Part shown: positions 32,232 through 41,224 of the stretch, in pieces
Numbering within the stretch: position 1 is the first letter of the stretch
Layout of the letters: each line of letters starts with the position of its first letter
Assembly: GCF_947497025.1 (NCBI RefSeq)
Contig: NZ_CANMFC010000002.1
Location: 372,001 to 436,000, forward strand
Direction of reading: 5' to 3'
DNA: 64,000 nucleotides
Source of the DNA: an uncultured Kushneria sp.
Lineage (GTDB): Bacteria; Pseudomonadota; Gammaproteobacteria; Pseudomonadales; Halomonadaceae
Notes under the pieces: model-generated
The model's input: only the letters and a program-made list of their open reading frames with translations
Database searches by the model: none
Told to the model about the DNA's origin: nothing
Position numbers and translations under genes: made by a program

Positions 32232-33109
32232 TTACTTGCGGGCTGAGGCGAGAAGGGCATCGGCGATGCGGTTGAAGTCTTGCTGATCCTCGATGTCGTG
32301 CGCCTCATGCCAGCGCTCGACCACATGGTTCAGCAGGGCCCTCGGGGTGTCCAGCTGCTCGGCGGCATCACGGGCCAGGCGAAGGTCCTTGCGCATCAGG
32401 CCGGTGGTAAAGCCCGAGTCAAAACGCTCCGAGAGAATCCATTCGGGGAAGTTGACCTCGCTGACGGCGCTGCGCCCCGAGCCGCTGTTAAGCCCGGCCA
32501 GACAGGCTGCCGGGTCGACCCCGGCTCTGGCGGCCATGGCGACGGCCTCGCCGGTGGCGATCAGGTTGGCTGCACACAGGTAGTTGTTGGCCAGATTGAC
32601 CATATGACCGCTGCCGGCTGGGCCAACATGGGTATGGCGAGCCGAAAGCGCCTCGAGCACCGGGGTCACCCGCTCGATGGTGGATGCCTCGCCGCCGGGC
32701 AGCATGCCTATCCTGCCGGTAGCGGCGCCCTTCGGACCGCGCTGACCGGGGCATCCAGCCATTCAAGGCCGGCGTCCGTGACCTTTTGGGCCAATTCACG
32801 ACTGACCATCGGATCACCGGTTGACGTATCCATCACCACACTGCCACGCGCGGCGTGCTCGAGAAGCCCGGGGCTTGATTCGATCACCGTGCGAACATGA
32901 TCGGAAGTGGGCAGTGACAGCAGATAGACCTCGGCAGAGGGCAGCGCGGCGTCGCTGGCCACATTCAGACCCTGATCGCTCAGCCGCTGTCGCGCCTGTT
33001 CGCTGGGGTCGATACCCGTGACCTCAAAGCCGGCGCGCTTGAGCGTGAGCGCCATATTGCCCCCCCCCCCCATCTGCCCCGGGCCGATGACAACGATCTT
33101 CATGGACAT
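32232..33109 (-). pseudogene. 3-hydroxyisobutyrate dehydrogenase-family enzyme, frameshifted
   Basis: The first frame from 33109 gives MKIVVIGPGQMG, the NAD-binding region (GFEVTGIDPSEQARQRL) and VYLLSLPTSDHVRTVI, STGDPMVSRELAQKV and EWLDAPVS. At about 32739 one base is missing: the frame should go on SGGPKGAATGRIGMLPGGEA, which is found in the next frame. The rest (HVGPAGSGHMVNLANNYLCA with the catalytic-lysine-region counterpart ANN, and RKDLRLARDAAEQLDTP) runs to 32232. The glycine loop is inflated to MGGGGN by a run of 12 G. Beta-hydroxyacid dehydrogenases of this type oxidise hydroxyacids such as 3-hydroxyisobutyrate or tartronate. Confidence 0.85.
33060..33071 (-). repeat. Homopolymer of 12 C (G on the coding strand)
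   Basis: Twelve identical bases lie in the NAD-binding loop of the dehydrogenase remnant, encoding four glycines where the family has two residues fewer (MG-x-x-M-A). This is a slippage hot spot. Confidence 0.95.
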
Positions 33110-33182
33110 GCGTGTCTCCGTAATGCGAAAGGGATCAACGTGGGTGTGGCACGCCGGTAAAGGTGTGCCACACCGTTGCGGG

Positions 33183-34487
33183 TTAAAGCAGGATCTGGGC
33201 GACCACTGCCGAACCGAGATAGGTGCCGGTGAACACCAGCAGCGACACCAGCACCAGCTTCCAGCCGGTACGGCGGAACATGCTGAACTCCTGCTTCGAC
33301 AGGACGAAGCCGGCGTAGGCGAGCACGGGCGTGACGATGGCCAGGAAGTTGACCTGCGACAGCTGCGCTACCAGCCAGGCATTACCGGGAAAAAACGGCA
33401 GGGTCATGACAATGCTGACCAGCGATATCCAGGCAATCGCCGGCAGGTAGAAGGGCATGGCCCGGGTGATGAGCAGTCCGATCAGACTCATGACGTAAAG
33501 AATGATCATGCCCGGCAGGGCGCCCCAGAGCGTGCCGGCGCTGATCACATTGGTGATCCAGCCCACCACGCAGACGGCTGCCAGCATCATCGCGGTCCGG
33601 CCGATCTGCTGCTCGGGGCGAAGTTCAGCCGCCGCCTCTGTGGCGCTGTCGGCATCGGCGGGATTGATAGAGGCAGTCGCCTGGCGTTTGGGGCTGAGCC
33701 GCTTGTAGAGCCACTCCGCGACCGGCAGGGCGATAAAGAGCGACACATAAAGGCCGGTGGCATAGGTCAGGAGATTACTGGCCCCGGCAAAGGCGAACAG
33801 CTCCTCGCGCATGGCAGGAACGGCCTCGGCCAGCGCCCCTGAACAGGCCGCCACCATGCTGCCGCTACCCACGCCACAGGCCATCGCCAGCGCGCGCGGG
33901 TCAAACCAGCCCGCCGAGCCGAGAAAACCGGCCATCAGCGCAAACCAGAGGGTGCCGAACATGGTGCCAACCACGTAGACCCCCATCACGCCGATCCCTT
34001 CCGGACCCTTCAGGCCATAGCGGTCCGAGATGATTGCGATATTGGGTTCACGCGCAATCGAATAGGTCGCCCCGATCGATTCGCGACCCATTTTCAGCAC
34101 CAGCAAGGCAAACGGCAGGGCGATCAGCATGGTGCCCAGATTGCCCAGTTCCTGAAGGATCAGCGCTGGCCCGGCACTGATGATCTGATCGATCGATGGC
34201 CCGATGGTAGACCCAAAGCGGGCAATGAACGGCATGATCGCAATCAGGATCAGCGGGGAGGCTGCATCGCTCAGGCGTGGCGGCACCAGCGCATGAAACT
34301 GGCTGGAAAGATGCGGGTTAAGGGCAATGGCCAGCAAAAAGGCATAAAACAGCGGCAGCAATAACAGCGTACCAACGCCCAGCGGAATCTTGATGATGCC
34401 GATCCACTCTGCAATCAGCGAGAGGACGACGACCAGGAAATGCAGGCGCAGAAGATCGAGCGGAGACGCTCGGGTGACAGAGGTCAT
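33183..34487 (-). CDS. DUF3100 family multi-pass membrane protein (probable transporter)
   Basis: The 434-residue protein has about ten to twelve hydrophobic helices and a charged central loop near residues 265-295 (LYKRLSPKRQATAS, DADSATEAAAELRPEQQ). Sequence blocks such as SLIAEWIGIIKIPLGVGTLL, LKMGRESIGATYSIAREPN and MACGVGSGSMVAACSGALAE fit DUF3100, a membrane family frequently found next to catabolic hydrolases. It stands at the head of the leftward operon with the two broken dehydrogenases, suggesting it carried their substrate. It is still intact although its partners are not. Confidence 0.8.
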   Translation of the reverse strand: MTSVTRASPLDLLRLHFLVVVLSLIAEWIGIIKIPLGVGTLLLLPLFYAFLLAIALNPHLSSQFHALVPPRLSDAASPLILIAIMPFIARFGSTIGPSIDQIISAGPALILQELGNLGTMLIALPFALLVLKMGRESIGATYSIAREPNIAIISDRYGLKGPEGIGVMGVYVVGTMFGTLWFALMAGFLGSAGWFDPRALAMACGVGSGSMVAACSGALAEAVPAMREELFAFAGASNLLTYATGLYVSLFIALPVAEWLYKRLSPKRQATASINPADADSATEAAAELRPEQQIGRTAMMLAAVCVVGWITNVISAGTLWGALPGMIILYVMSLIGLLITRAMPFYLPAIAWISLVSIVMTLPFFPGNAWLVAQLSQVNFLAIVTPVLAYAGFVLSKQEFSMFRRTGWKLVLVSLLVFTGTYLGSAVVAQILL

Positions 34488-34715
34488 GGCAATGTTCCCA
34501 TTGTGTTGTCTGGCGTACGGCAGGTCATGACCGGCCGGCGCTTATTGTATGGGCCTCGTGTTCATCACGAGTGCTACCATTATTAACGACCCGGGGGAAT
34601 GGGGAAGCGCGGCGATGTGTCGCTGAGATATTCTTCTGCATTGGCATGATCGGACGTCATGCTTGACATACACATGACCATCTAATACTCGAACCGGGAA
34701 GCAGGCAAAACAGTC

Positions 34716-35546
34716 ATGCAGAAGACGCGAGCCATCTGGCTGCTGGATTCCGGCATAGGCGGACTGACCATTGCGCGGGCCATTCGCCATCGTCTGCCGG
34801 GACTTTCGCAGCACTACATCGCTGACAGCGCAGCGTTCCCCTATGGCAATCTTGATGCCGAGGCGCTGATCGCTCGCGTATGCGATCTAATCACACGGGC
34901 TGTAGCGACTCGTCCGGTCGATGCGGTGGTGATCGCCTGTAATACCGCCTCGACCGTGGTGCTGCCTGCGCTGAGAGCGCGTCTGTCGATACCGGTAGTG
35001 GGCGTAGTGCCGGCGATTCGACCGGCCGCGACGGCCAGTCGCAGCGGTGTCATCGGCGTGCTAGCCACCCCGGGCACGGTGAAAAGCGCCCACGTCGCGA
35101 CCCTGATCGAGCGCTTTGCCGGTCACTGCCGGGTCGTGACGGTGGGGGCCCCGAACCTGGCGACGCTGGCCGAGCAGTACTGGCGATCAAACACACTCGA
35201 TGGTGACGCGCTGGCCGCCGAGCTTTCTCCCCTGCACGATCCCGAGTGGCGCTCGCTCGACCAGCTGGTGCTGGGCTGCACGCACTATCCGCTGCTTCGA
35301 GAGCCGATTCAGGCGCAGCTGGGCGGCCACGTTCAATTGATTGATTCGGGTGACGCGGTCGCTCGACGGCTGGAGGTTGTGCTGGGTGACAGCTCACTGA
35401 CGCAGGGTGACAGCTCTGCTGGCCGTTTCCATGTAACTGGCGCACTGCCGGTAGAGGCCGGGTTTGAAGCGCGGGTCAGGGCCGAGGGGTTTGGCGAGAT
35501 TGTGACGTGTGCCCATGATCCGGGCGTGCCTCTCTTCGTTCGTTAA
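34716..35546 (+). CDS. murI: Glutamate racemase
   Basis: MurI converts L- to D-glutamate for peptidoglycan. The 276-residue protein shows LLDSGIGGLTIARA, the first catalytic cysteine in VVIACNTAST (Cys75), VVGVVPAIRPA and the second in LVLGCTHYPLL (Cys188). The ADSAAFPYGNLD segment replaces the usual GDTARVPYG but is conservative. It stands alone, not near other cell-wall genes. No strong ribosome-binding site is seen apart from GGAAG. Confidence 0.93.
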   Translation: MQKTRAIWLLDSGIGGLTIARAIRHRLPGLSQHYIADSAAFPYGNLDAEALIARVCDLITRAVATRPVDAVVIACNTASTVVLPALRARLSIPVVGVVPAIRPAATASRSGVIGVLATPGTVKSAHVATLIERFAGHCRVVTVGAPNLATLAEQYWRSNTLDGDALAAELSPLHDPEWRSLDQLVLGCTHYPLLREPIQAQLGGHVQLIDSGDAVARRLEVVLGDSSLTQGDSSAGRFHVTGALPVEAGFEARVRAEGFGEIVTCAHDPGVPLFVR

Positions 35547-35648
35547 CGACAGATAGCGCAGGACGACAGGCCTCGATGACGGGCATATCACGAGTGCCAT
35601 CTTGGTGGCCCACCCCTACTCCGAGACCGGCGTCGTGAGGTGTATCAC

Positions 35649-36230
35649 TCAATCAAGCTGTCGAATCACGCGGGCCGGGTTGCCAACCGCCACGACGTTG
35701 GCCGGAATGTCCCGGGTCACCACGGCGCCGGCACCGATGACGCTGTTCTCACCGATGGTAACGCCGGCCAGTACGATCGCGCCGCCGCCCAGCCAGACGT
35801 TGTCACCGATGACGATGGGGGCGCCGGCTTCCAGCTTGTTCCGGCGCGCCTGGGCGTCAATCGGATGGGTCGGCGTCAGCAGCTGCACGTTGGGACCGAT
35901 CTGCACGTCCCGGCCGATGGTGATGGGCGCCACGTCCAGCGCCATCAGACCGAAATTGGCAAAGGCGCCCTCGCCAAAGCTGATGTTGAAGCCGTAGTCG
36001 ACATACAGCGGCGCTCGTATGTGCGCGGTATCGCCAAACTGTCTGAAAAGGCCTTTCAGAATGGTATTGGCGTCGTCGACATCGTGCTCAAAACGTCGGG
36101 CAAATTCGGCCATGGCGGCTTTGGCAACGCCTGCATCATGAGCAAGTTCGGCGTCATCGGCGAGGTAGAGCTCGCCGGCGAGCATCTTCTGCTTCTGGGA
36201 TCGGTGATCGGTCGAGTGGTCATCCTTCAT
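35649..36230 (-). CDS. Sugar O-acetyltransferase (maltose/galactoside acetyltransferase family)
   Basis: The 193-residue protein combines the N-terminal Mac domain (MLAGELYLADDAELAHDAG) with left-handed beta-helix hexapeptide repeats: YGFNISFGEGAFANFG, ITIGRDVQIGPNVQLL and NVWLGGGAIVLAGVTIGENS. The catalytic histidine is in LLTPTHPID. This is the Maa/LacA/NodL group, which acetylates sugars with acetyl-CoA in the cytosol. The acceptor is unknown. The preceding murI converges on it. Confidence 0.92.
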   Translation of the reverse strand: MKDDHSTDHRSQKQKMLAGELYLADDAELAHDAGVAKAAMAEFARRFEHDVDDANTILKGLFRQFGDTAHIRAPLYVDYGFNISFGEGAFANFGLMALDVAPITIGRDVQIGPNVQLLTPTHPIDAQARRNKLEAGAPIVIGDNVWLGGGAIVLAGVTIGENSVIGAGAVVTRDIPANVVAVGNPARVIRQLD

Positions 36231-36296
36231 GGCGTTCTCCCGTGAGGTCCGTGACTTCGAAAGGGGGCAGGTCGAAAGGGGCCGGTGCCCTGCCTT

Positions 36297-37244
36297 TCAG
36301 GTGCCGGGGACCGGCGTCACCGGCGGCCTGCCATCACGAAAGGCTTCGAGGTTTTGGATCACCAGTTCGACGGTGGCATCCAGCGCCTCGGGGGAGAGAC
36401 CAGCGGTATGGGGCGTCATGACAATGCTTGGTTCGTCCTTCAGCGCCTGCGCCACTTCGGGTTCATGCTCGAACACATCGAGGGCGGCGCCGGCCAGTCG
36501 CTTCTCCCTCACTGCCCGGGCCATCGCCTCGCTGTCCACCACGCTGCCGCGGCCGATATTGACCACGATGCTGTCAGGCTTCATGACGGCGAGCAGGGCA
36601 TCATCGATGAGATGGTGGGTCTCTGGCCCGCCGGGCAGGGTGCTCACCAGCACGTCAGCCTGTTCGGCCACCCGTTTTGCGTCCGTTTCATGCGGCCAGT
36701 CGAGGTCTGCCTTCGGCTGGCGGGCGAAGTAGATAATCGGCATGTCGAAGCCGCCATGGGCGCGTCGGGCGATGGCGCGGGCCACGTTGCCCATGCCCAG
36801 CAGCCCCAGGGTTTTGCCGTGCAGCACCGGGGCGCTGCGACGAATCTCTTTCCACCGGCCCTTTCGAAGGCCGGCATCGCCCTGGGGGATGCGGCGCAGG
36901 CAGGCCAGCACCAGCCCCAGCGTGTGGTCGGCGACGGTCTCGGCATTGGTGCCGGGGCCGTGAGTCACCACGATGCCGCGTTCGCGGGCGGCTGATACGT
37001 CGATGCCTTCAAAGCCCACCCCCTGGGCGCAGATCAGGCCCAGCTTCGGCAGGGTGTCCATCTCCTCGGCACTGAACCCGATGGTGCCGATGGTCATGAC
37101 CGCGCGGATATCGTCACGGTGGTGCTCAAGAATCCTGCGGCGCGTCTCGGCGTCTTCGGCCATGTGCAGCCGAATACCGGCGGCCTCGATGCGGTCCTGA
37201 TGGTGGCGTGACAGGCGGGTCACGACCAGTAGATGAATCGCCAT
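36297..37244 (-). CDS. D-2-hydroxyacid dehydrogenase family protein
   Basis: The 315-residue protein has the split-domain layout of the family. NAD binding is at GLLGMGNVARAIARRAHG, preceded by VADHTLGLVLACLRRIPQGD. Catalytic residues are in VNIGRGSVVDSEAMA (Arg), ALDVFEHEPEVAQ (Glu) and VMTPHTAGLSPEA (His). Members reduce glyoxylate, hydroxypyruvate or similar 2-oxoacids; it is closest in style to glyoxylate/hydroxypyruvate reductases. Confidence 0.92.
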   Translation of the reverse strand: MAIHLLVVTRLSRHHQDRIEAAGIRLHMAEDAETRRRILEHHRDDIRAVMTIGTIGFSAEEMDTLPKLGLICAQGVGFEGIDVSAARERGIVVTHGPGTNAETVADHTLGLVLACLRRIPQGDAGLRKGRWKEIRRSAPVLHGKTLGLLGMGNVARAIARRAHGGFDMPIIYFARQPKADLDWPHETDAKRVAEQADVLVSTLPGGPETHHLIDDALLAVMKPDSIVVNIGRGSVVDSEAMARAVREKRLAGAALDVFEHEPEVAQALKDEPSIVMTPHTAGLSPEALDATVELVIQNLEAFRDGRPPVTPVPGT

Positions 37245-37505
37245 GGCGGAAAATCTCCTTGTGCCGCACGGGGGGTCGATGGCGCCACCTTACCGTGGCG
37301 AGTCATGGACAGGGTAGCGGCCGACGCGGTCCATGGGGTGAGGCATACGACCATCGAGCCCAGGGTGGGCATGGATGGAATGCTAATATAACAGGGTATG
37401 GGGCCGGCTCGGTCATGCGACGGGGTCTGTCCTGTCACTCGTTGTGCTGTCTGGCGGCCATCCCCTGGGCGCAGGGTCGTCAGCGGCCGGAGAAGGAGGT
37501 GGGTC

Positions 37506-37988
37506 ATGTCACAAAATATTCTGGTACCCCTGGATGGTTCCCGCAGTGCCCTCAGGGCGCTGGAGCACGCCTGTCTGATGCAGCGGGCCGATGGCGGCAC
37601 CCTGCATCTTCTCCATATTGTCGAGCCGCCCGTGGCGCTCGATCACATGGGGGCGCAGACCGGGTCGACACCGGTGGATTACACGCCGGCACAGGGACAT
37701 GAGGAGGGCGAGTCACTGTTGAGAAAGGCCTGGGCTCAGGTGGGCTCGCCCTCGGCGGAGGTCCACTTCCACGTGGAAGACAATCCGCCGGGTCGTCCGG
37801 AACGGACCATCGTGATGCTGGCCCGCGAGCTGGATATCGATACCATTGTGATGGGCAGTCGCGGCCTCAGTGACCTGAAGGGGCTGGTCGTGGGCAGCGT
37901 GTCGCACAAGGTCTCCCATGTGGCCCACTGTACGGTGATTACGCTGCATGTTCCTGATCCGGTAGCGGATGACAGCGCCACTCCCTGA
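37506..37988 (+). CDS. Universal stress protein, UspA family
   Basis: The 160-residue protein starts at the ATG at 37506 with an excellent AAGGAGGTG ribosome-binding site. It shows the UspA fold: MSQNILVPLDGSRSALRALE at the N-terminus, then DIDTIVMGSRGLSDLKG and VVGSVSHKVSHVAHCTVITL. The G-x2-G-x9-G-S pattern for ATP binding is present. Usp proteins help cells in stress and stasis. A 261-bp gap before it holds its promoter; nothing else was recognised there. Confidence 0.92.
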   Translation: MSQNILVPLDGSRSALRALEHACLMQRADGGTLHLLHIVEPPVALDHMGAQTGSTPVDYTPAQGHEEGESLLRKAWAQVGSPSAEVHFHVEDNPPGRPERTIVMLARELDIDTIVMGSRGLSDLKGLVVGSVSHKVSHVAHCTVITLHVPDPVADDSATP

Positions 37989-38086
37989 GCCTTCATCGGG
38001 CGGCATGTCGCTATCGGCCGGGTACTGACTGATGCCATGGCGGCATCTCCCGGCCCTTTCTGGGGCCGCCAGGCGCTGACCGGGCG

Positions 38087-39331
38087 CTATGACGCCGGTT
38101 CGTTTGATCGCAGCGGCGCGTCACTCGATTCGCCATGATCGATCACGGCTTCAAAGGCGCGCAGACGCTTGATGATCGAGAGCAGCTCGATGATGGTCGA
38201 CCAGGAGTTGACCAGATACTGAAACGATTCCCGCACCTGGCCGAAGACGTTGAGAATCTGCTGCAACAGCCCCAGCGTCAGCTTGCCGGCCACGATCGAC
38301 GGGGCCAGCACGATCAGCCCGAAGACCACATCGGCCTGCAGATAGAAGATGCGGGCAATGTTGAAGTAGGCGTAGTGCCAGTAAAGGCGAAAGTAGTTCT
38401 GTCGCACCCGGTTGAACAGCGTCGCGACAGTGACCGGGTCGGCGCGCTCCGAGTCATCCTCGCCGTAGACCAGCTCCTTTCGATAGGCCGCCTCGACGCG
38501 CTGGTTGCGAAACTCGAGCCCCGGCAGGCGAATGCCCACCACGGCCAGCAGCACGGTACCAAAGAGTGACCAGGCAATGGCCGACCACACCAGTGCATTG
38601 GGAATGTGCCCGATCAGCGGCAGCTCGGTAATGTTCTGCGACATCGTGACCAGCAGCGGCATGAAGGCAATCAGGGTCATCACCGACTTGAGCAGATTCA
38701 CCCCCAGGCCTTCGAGCGTGGTTGAAAAGCGCATGGTGTCTTCCTGCACACGCTGGGCCGCGCCCTCGATATGGCGCAGCTGTGACCAGTGGCGCATGTA
38801 GAAGTTGTTCATCGCCCAGCGCCAGCGAAAAATGTAATGGCTGACCACGAAATAATTGAGCACACCCACTGTCACGGCGACAAAGGCAATGCCGGCAAAG
38901 CTGAACATGCCGGTATAGATATCAGTGACCGTCACGCCGCTGTCGCCGCCCAGCGCCTGCTGAATCATGTCCCAGAACGGTCCGTACCAGGCGTTGACCG
39001 CCACACTCGTCTGCACCGAAAACCAGGTCATGAAGATGATCAGCGCACTGCCCAGAATTGACCAGCGCTGCCAGCGATGGGGGTCATACAGGGCCCACGC
39101 CATGGCAAATACCGCCACACACAGCGTGTAGTAGAGATAAAACCAGAGCATTGACGGCGCCCAGAAGCGCGAGACATCCACGGGCAGCGCCTCGCCCTCG
39201 GCCAGCGGCGGTAGCCCGATCGCCGCGCCCCAGTCGCTGACGCCCATTTGCCAGAGACCGATGCAGATCAGCGCCCAGACCACAATGCTTGAGAAAAACA
39301 GGGGCGGGTTGGGGAAAAATGACCGTAACAC
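38087..39331 (-). CDS. sbmA: SbmA/BacA-type peptide transporter
   Basis: The 414-residue inner-membrane protein has about seven or eight helices and the SbmA/BacA landmarks [30 protein letters not shown]-like [52 protein letters not shown] and [20 protein letters not shown]. These proteins import antimicrobial peptides and thiazole compounds by proton coupling and lack an ATPase domain. The start codon is GTG, preceded by AGGA. Confidence 0.93.
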   Translation of the reverse strand: MLRSFFPNPPLFFSSIVVWALICIGLWQMGVSDWGAAIGLPPLAEGEALPVDVSRFWAPSMLWFYLYYTLCVAVFAMAWALYDPHRWQRWSILGSALIIFMTWFSVQTSVAVNAWYGPFWDMIQQALGGDSGVTVTDIYTGMFSFAGIAFVAVTVGVLNYFVVSHYIFRWRWAMNNFYMRHWSQLRHIEGAAQRVQEDTMRFSTTLEGLGVNLLKSVMTLIAFMPLLVTMSQNITELPLIGHIPNALVWSAIAWSLFGTVLLAVVGIRLPGLEFRNQRVEAAYRKELVYGEDDSERADPVTVATLFNRVRQNYFRLYWHYAYFNIARIFYLQADVVFGLIVLAPSIVAGKLTLGLLQQILNVFGQVRESFQYLVNSWSTIIELLSIIKRLRAFEAVIDHGESSDAPLRSNEPAS

Positions 39332-39463
39332 GATAGAGTTCCTGCGGTAGCGACAACATTCAGACAGACCCGATGGGCCGCGTATCCTTCATCGACCCCG
39401 GGAGACGGGGAGTGTTCACTGCTCAGAGCGTCTGAAGCCTGTTTGCGGGTCAGAAAAAGCCGC

Positions 39464-40201
39464 TCAGGATATCTCGATTTGATAACGAAAGGTGGCCGCA
39501 GCGCCCATGGAACAGCGATATTCCAGTGGCGTGCGGTCATAGCCCAGTGCGGTACGCTCGATCACCACCACAGGATCACGAGGGGCAATGCCCAGCATGT
39601 CGGCCGTGGCGGCATCGGCCGAGTCAATGGTCAGCGTCTCGCGTGCCGAACCGATGCTTTGACCGAACCTTGCCTCGTAAAAGGGGTAAAGCAGGTTGTC
39701 AAACTGCTCGAGAGGGATCTCGAGAAGGCCGGAGAAACGGGAAGCCGGCAGCCATATCTTCTCCGCAAGCAGGCTCCCATCCTCCATGGCTCGCAGTCGT
39801 TCCAGGCAGATGCATGACTCATGTTCAGTCAGCTCCAGTGCTTTGGCGGCAGCTGGTGGCGGTGTCTGGAGCGAAGCAGACAGGATACGACTGGTCGGTA
39901 CCCGTGACTGCCCGGCGGCGTTGACCTGACGGAAAAAGCGGAAGAAGGAGGCATCAAAATCCGGCCGGCGGACGAACGTACCACGGCCCTGGCTACGCTC
40001 CAGCAACCCCTCATTGACCAGCGTATCGATGGCCCGGCGTACCGTGCCCACCGCGATGTTGTAGCGTCGCGTCAATTCCGCTTCGGTCGGAATGGTCTCT
40101 CCGGGGGGCCATTCGCCGCTGGCAATTCTGTCCATGATCTCCTCGCGCAGCCTTTGATACAGCGGCAGACGCGCATCCGACCCTTCTTTCCATGCACTCA
40201 T
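39464..40201 (-). CDS. GntR family transcriptional regulator with UTRA domain
   Basis: The ATG at 40201 is chosen; a TTG four codons upstream is less likely. The 245-residue protein has an N-terminal winged helix (LPLYQRLREEIMDRIASGEW, TEAELTRRYNIAVGTVRRAI, LERSQGRGTFVRRP) and a HutC-like UTRA effector domain (AMEDGSLLAEKIWLPASRF, TLTIDSADAATADMLGI, RDPVVVIERTALGYDRTPLE). It is divergent from the amidohydrolase-transporter pair and probably controls it in response to their substrate. Confidence 0.92.
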   Translation of the reverse strand: MSAWKEGSDARLPLYQRLREEIMDRIASGEWPPGETIPTEAELTRRYNIAVGTVRRAIDTLVNEGLLERSQGRGTFVRRPDFDASFFRFFRQVNAAGQSRVPTSRILSASLQTPPPAAAKALELTEHESCICLERLRAMEDGSLLAEKIWLPASRFSGLLEIPLEQFDNLLYPFYEARFGQSIGSARETLTIDSADAATADMLGIAPRDPVVVIERTALGYDRTPLEYRCSMGAAATFRYQIEIS

Positions 40202-40296
40202 GAACACCTGCAATAATTTAAGTAGGTATTAATATATAACACCAATGTCGCATCGCGGACGGATTGACCATGATACCGGGCCGCTATAAGGTCAAA

Positions 40297-40312
40297 ATTC
40301 ATATAGATGAAT
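40297..40312. promoter_or_regulatory. Operator candidate of the GntR regulator
   Basis: ATTCATATAGATGAAT is a perfect six-base inverted repeat with a four-base centre, in the region shared by the divergent regulator and the amidohydrolase gene. Position and symmetry fit an operator, but UTRA-type regulators have varied sites. Confidence 0.45.
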
Positions 40313-40375
40313 AGATAACGATAACACTGTGCTCATGAGAAGGTGCTCAGGAGGCAGGCAACGCAGGGAATCCGA

Positions 40376-41224
40376 ATGATCGATACACGCCGCTCCTCCC
40401 TTACCGGCGTCGATACCCACGCCCATATCTTCAGTCAGCATCTTCCCATGACGAGTCAGCGGCGCTATAGCCCTGACTACGATGCCGATGTCAGCCAGTA
40501 TCTGGCGCATCTGGACCATTGCGGGCTCTCGCATGGTGTGCTGGTACAGCCCAGCTTTCTGGGCACCGACAATAGTTACATGCTCTCGGCGCTGCGCCAA
40601 CATGCCGACCGCCTGCGGGGCACGGCCGTGGTCGATCCAGGGATCGATGATGCCTCGCTTGACGCCCTTGGCGACGCCGGTGTCGTCGGCATACGCCTCA
40701 ATCTGGTCGGGCAGACGCTGGACGATTACCGCAAGGCGCACTGGCAGGCGTTTTTCAGTCGACTGGCCGGTCGTGGCTGGTCGGTGGAGATTCAACGCAC
40801 GCTGAAGGATCTCGAGTCGGTGGTACCGGCCATCCTGGCATCAAACGTGGCGGTCGTGATCGATCACTTCGGTCTGCCGGAAGGCGGTGCGATCGACGCC
40901 TCGCGCAGCGAACACCGGTGGTTTCTGGACCGGCTGGGGGAAGGCAATCTGTGGGTCAAGCTATCGGCCACCTACCGCAGCGGGCTGAGCCTCGATCAGG
41001 CCCGTGCCAGCATGGATACCCTCTGCAACGCCCTTGGCCACGCCGAACGTCTGGTCTGGGGCAGCGACTGGCCGCATACCCGCTTTGAGGAGCAGACCGA
41101 TTATGAGGCGCAGTTTGCGCTCATCGACGCCCTCATGCCCGATGCAGCACTACGCCGGAAGGTGCTGATCGATAACCCGACACGCCTTTTCATGCTGGAT
41201 GCACAGGAAGCTTCGCCATGCTGA
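40376..41224 (+). CDS. Amidohydrolase family protein (2-pyrone-4,6-dicarboxylate hydrolase-like)
   Basis: The ATG at 40376 with AGGGA upstream gives 282 residues; a GTG at 40343 is possible. The TIM-barrel amidohydrolase shows the first metal site VDTHAHIF (His-x-His), a VVIDHFGLPE histidine, KLSATYRS and the late aspartate in RLVWGSDWPHTRFE. This set is typical of PDC lactonase (LigI)-type hydrolases, which open the pyrone ring in lignin-derived aromatic degradation; other lactones are possible. The stop overlaps the start of the transporter gene, so the two are translationally coupled. Confidence 0.88.
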   Translation: MIDTRRSSLTGVDTHAHIFSQHLPMTSQRRYSPDYDADVSQYLAHLDHCGLSHGVLVQPSFLGTDNSYMLSALRQHADRLRGTAVVDPGIDDASLDALGDAGVVGIRLNLVGQTLDDYRKAHWQAFFSRLAGRGWSVEIQRTLKDLESVVPAILASNVAVVIDHFGLPEGGAIDASRSEHRWFLDRLGEGNLWVKLSATYRSGLSLDQARASMDTLCNALGHAERLVWGSDWPHTRFEEQTDYEAQFALIDALMPDAALRRKVLIDNPTRLFMLDAQEASPC

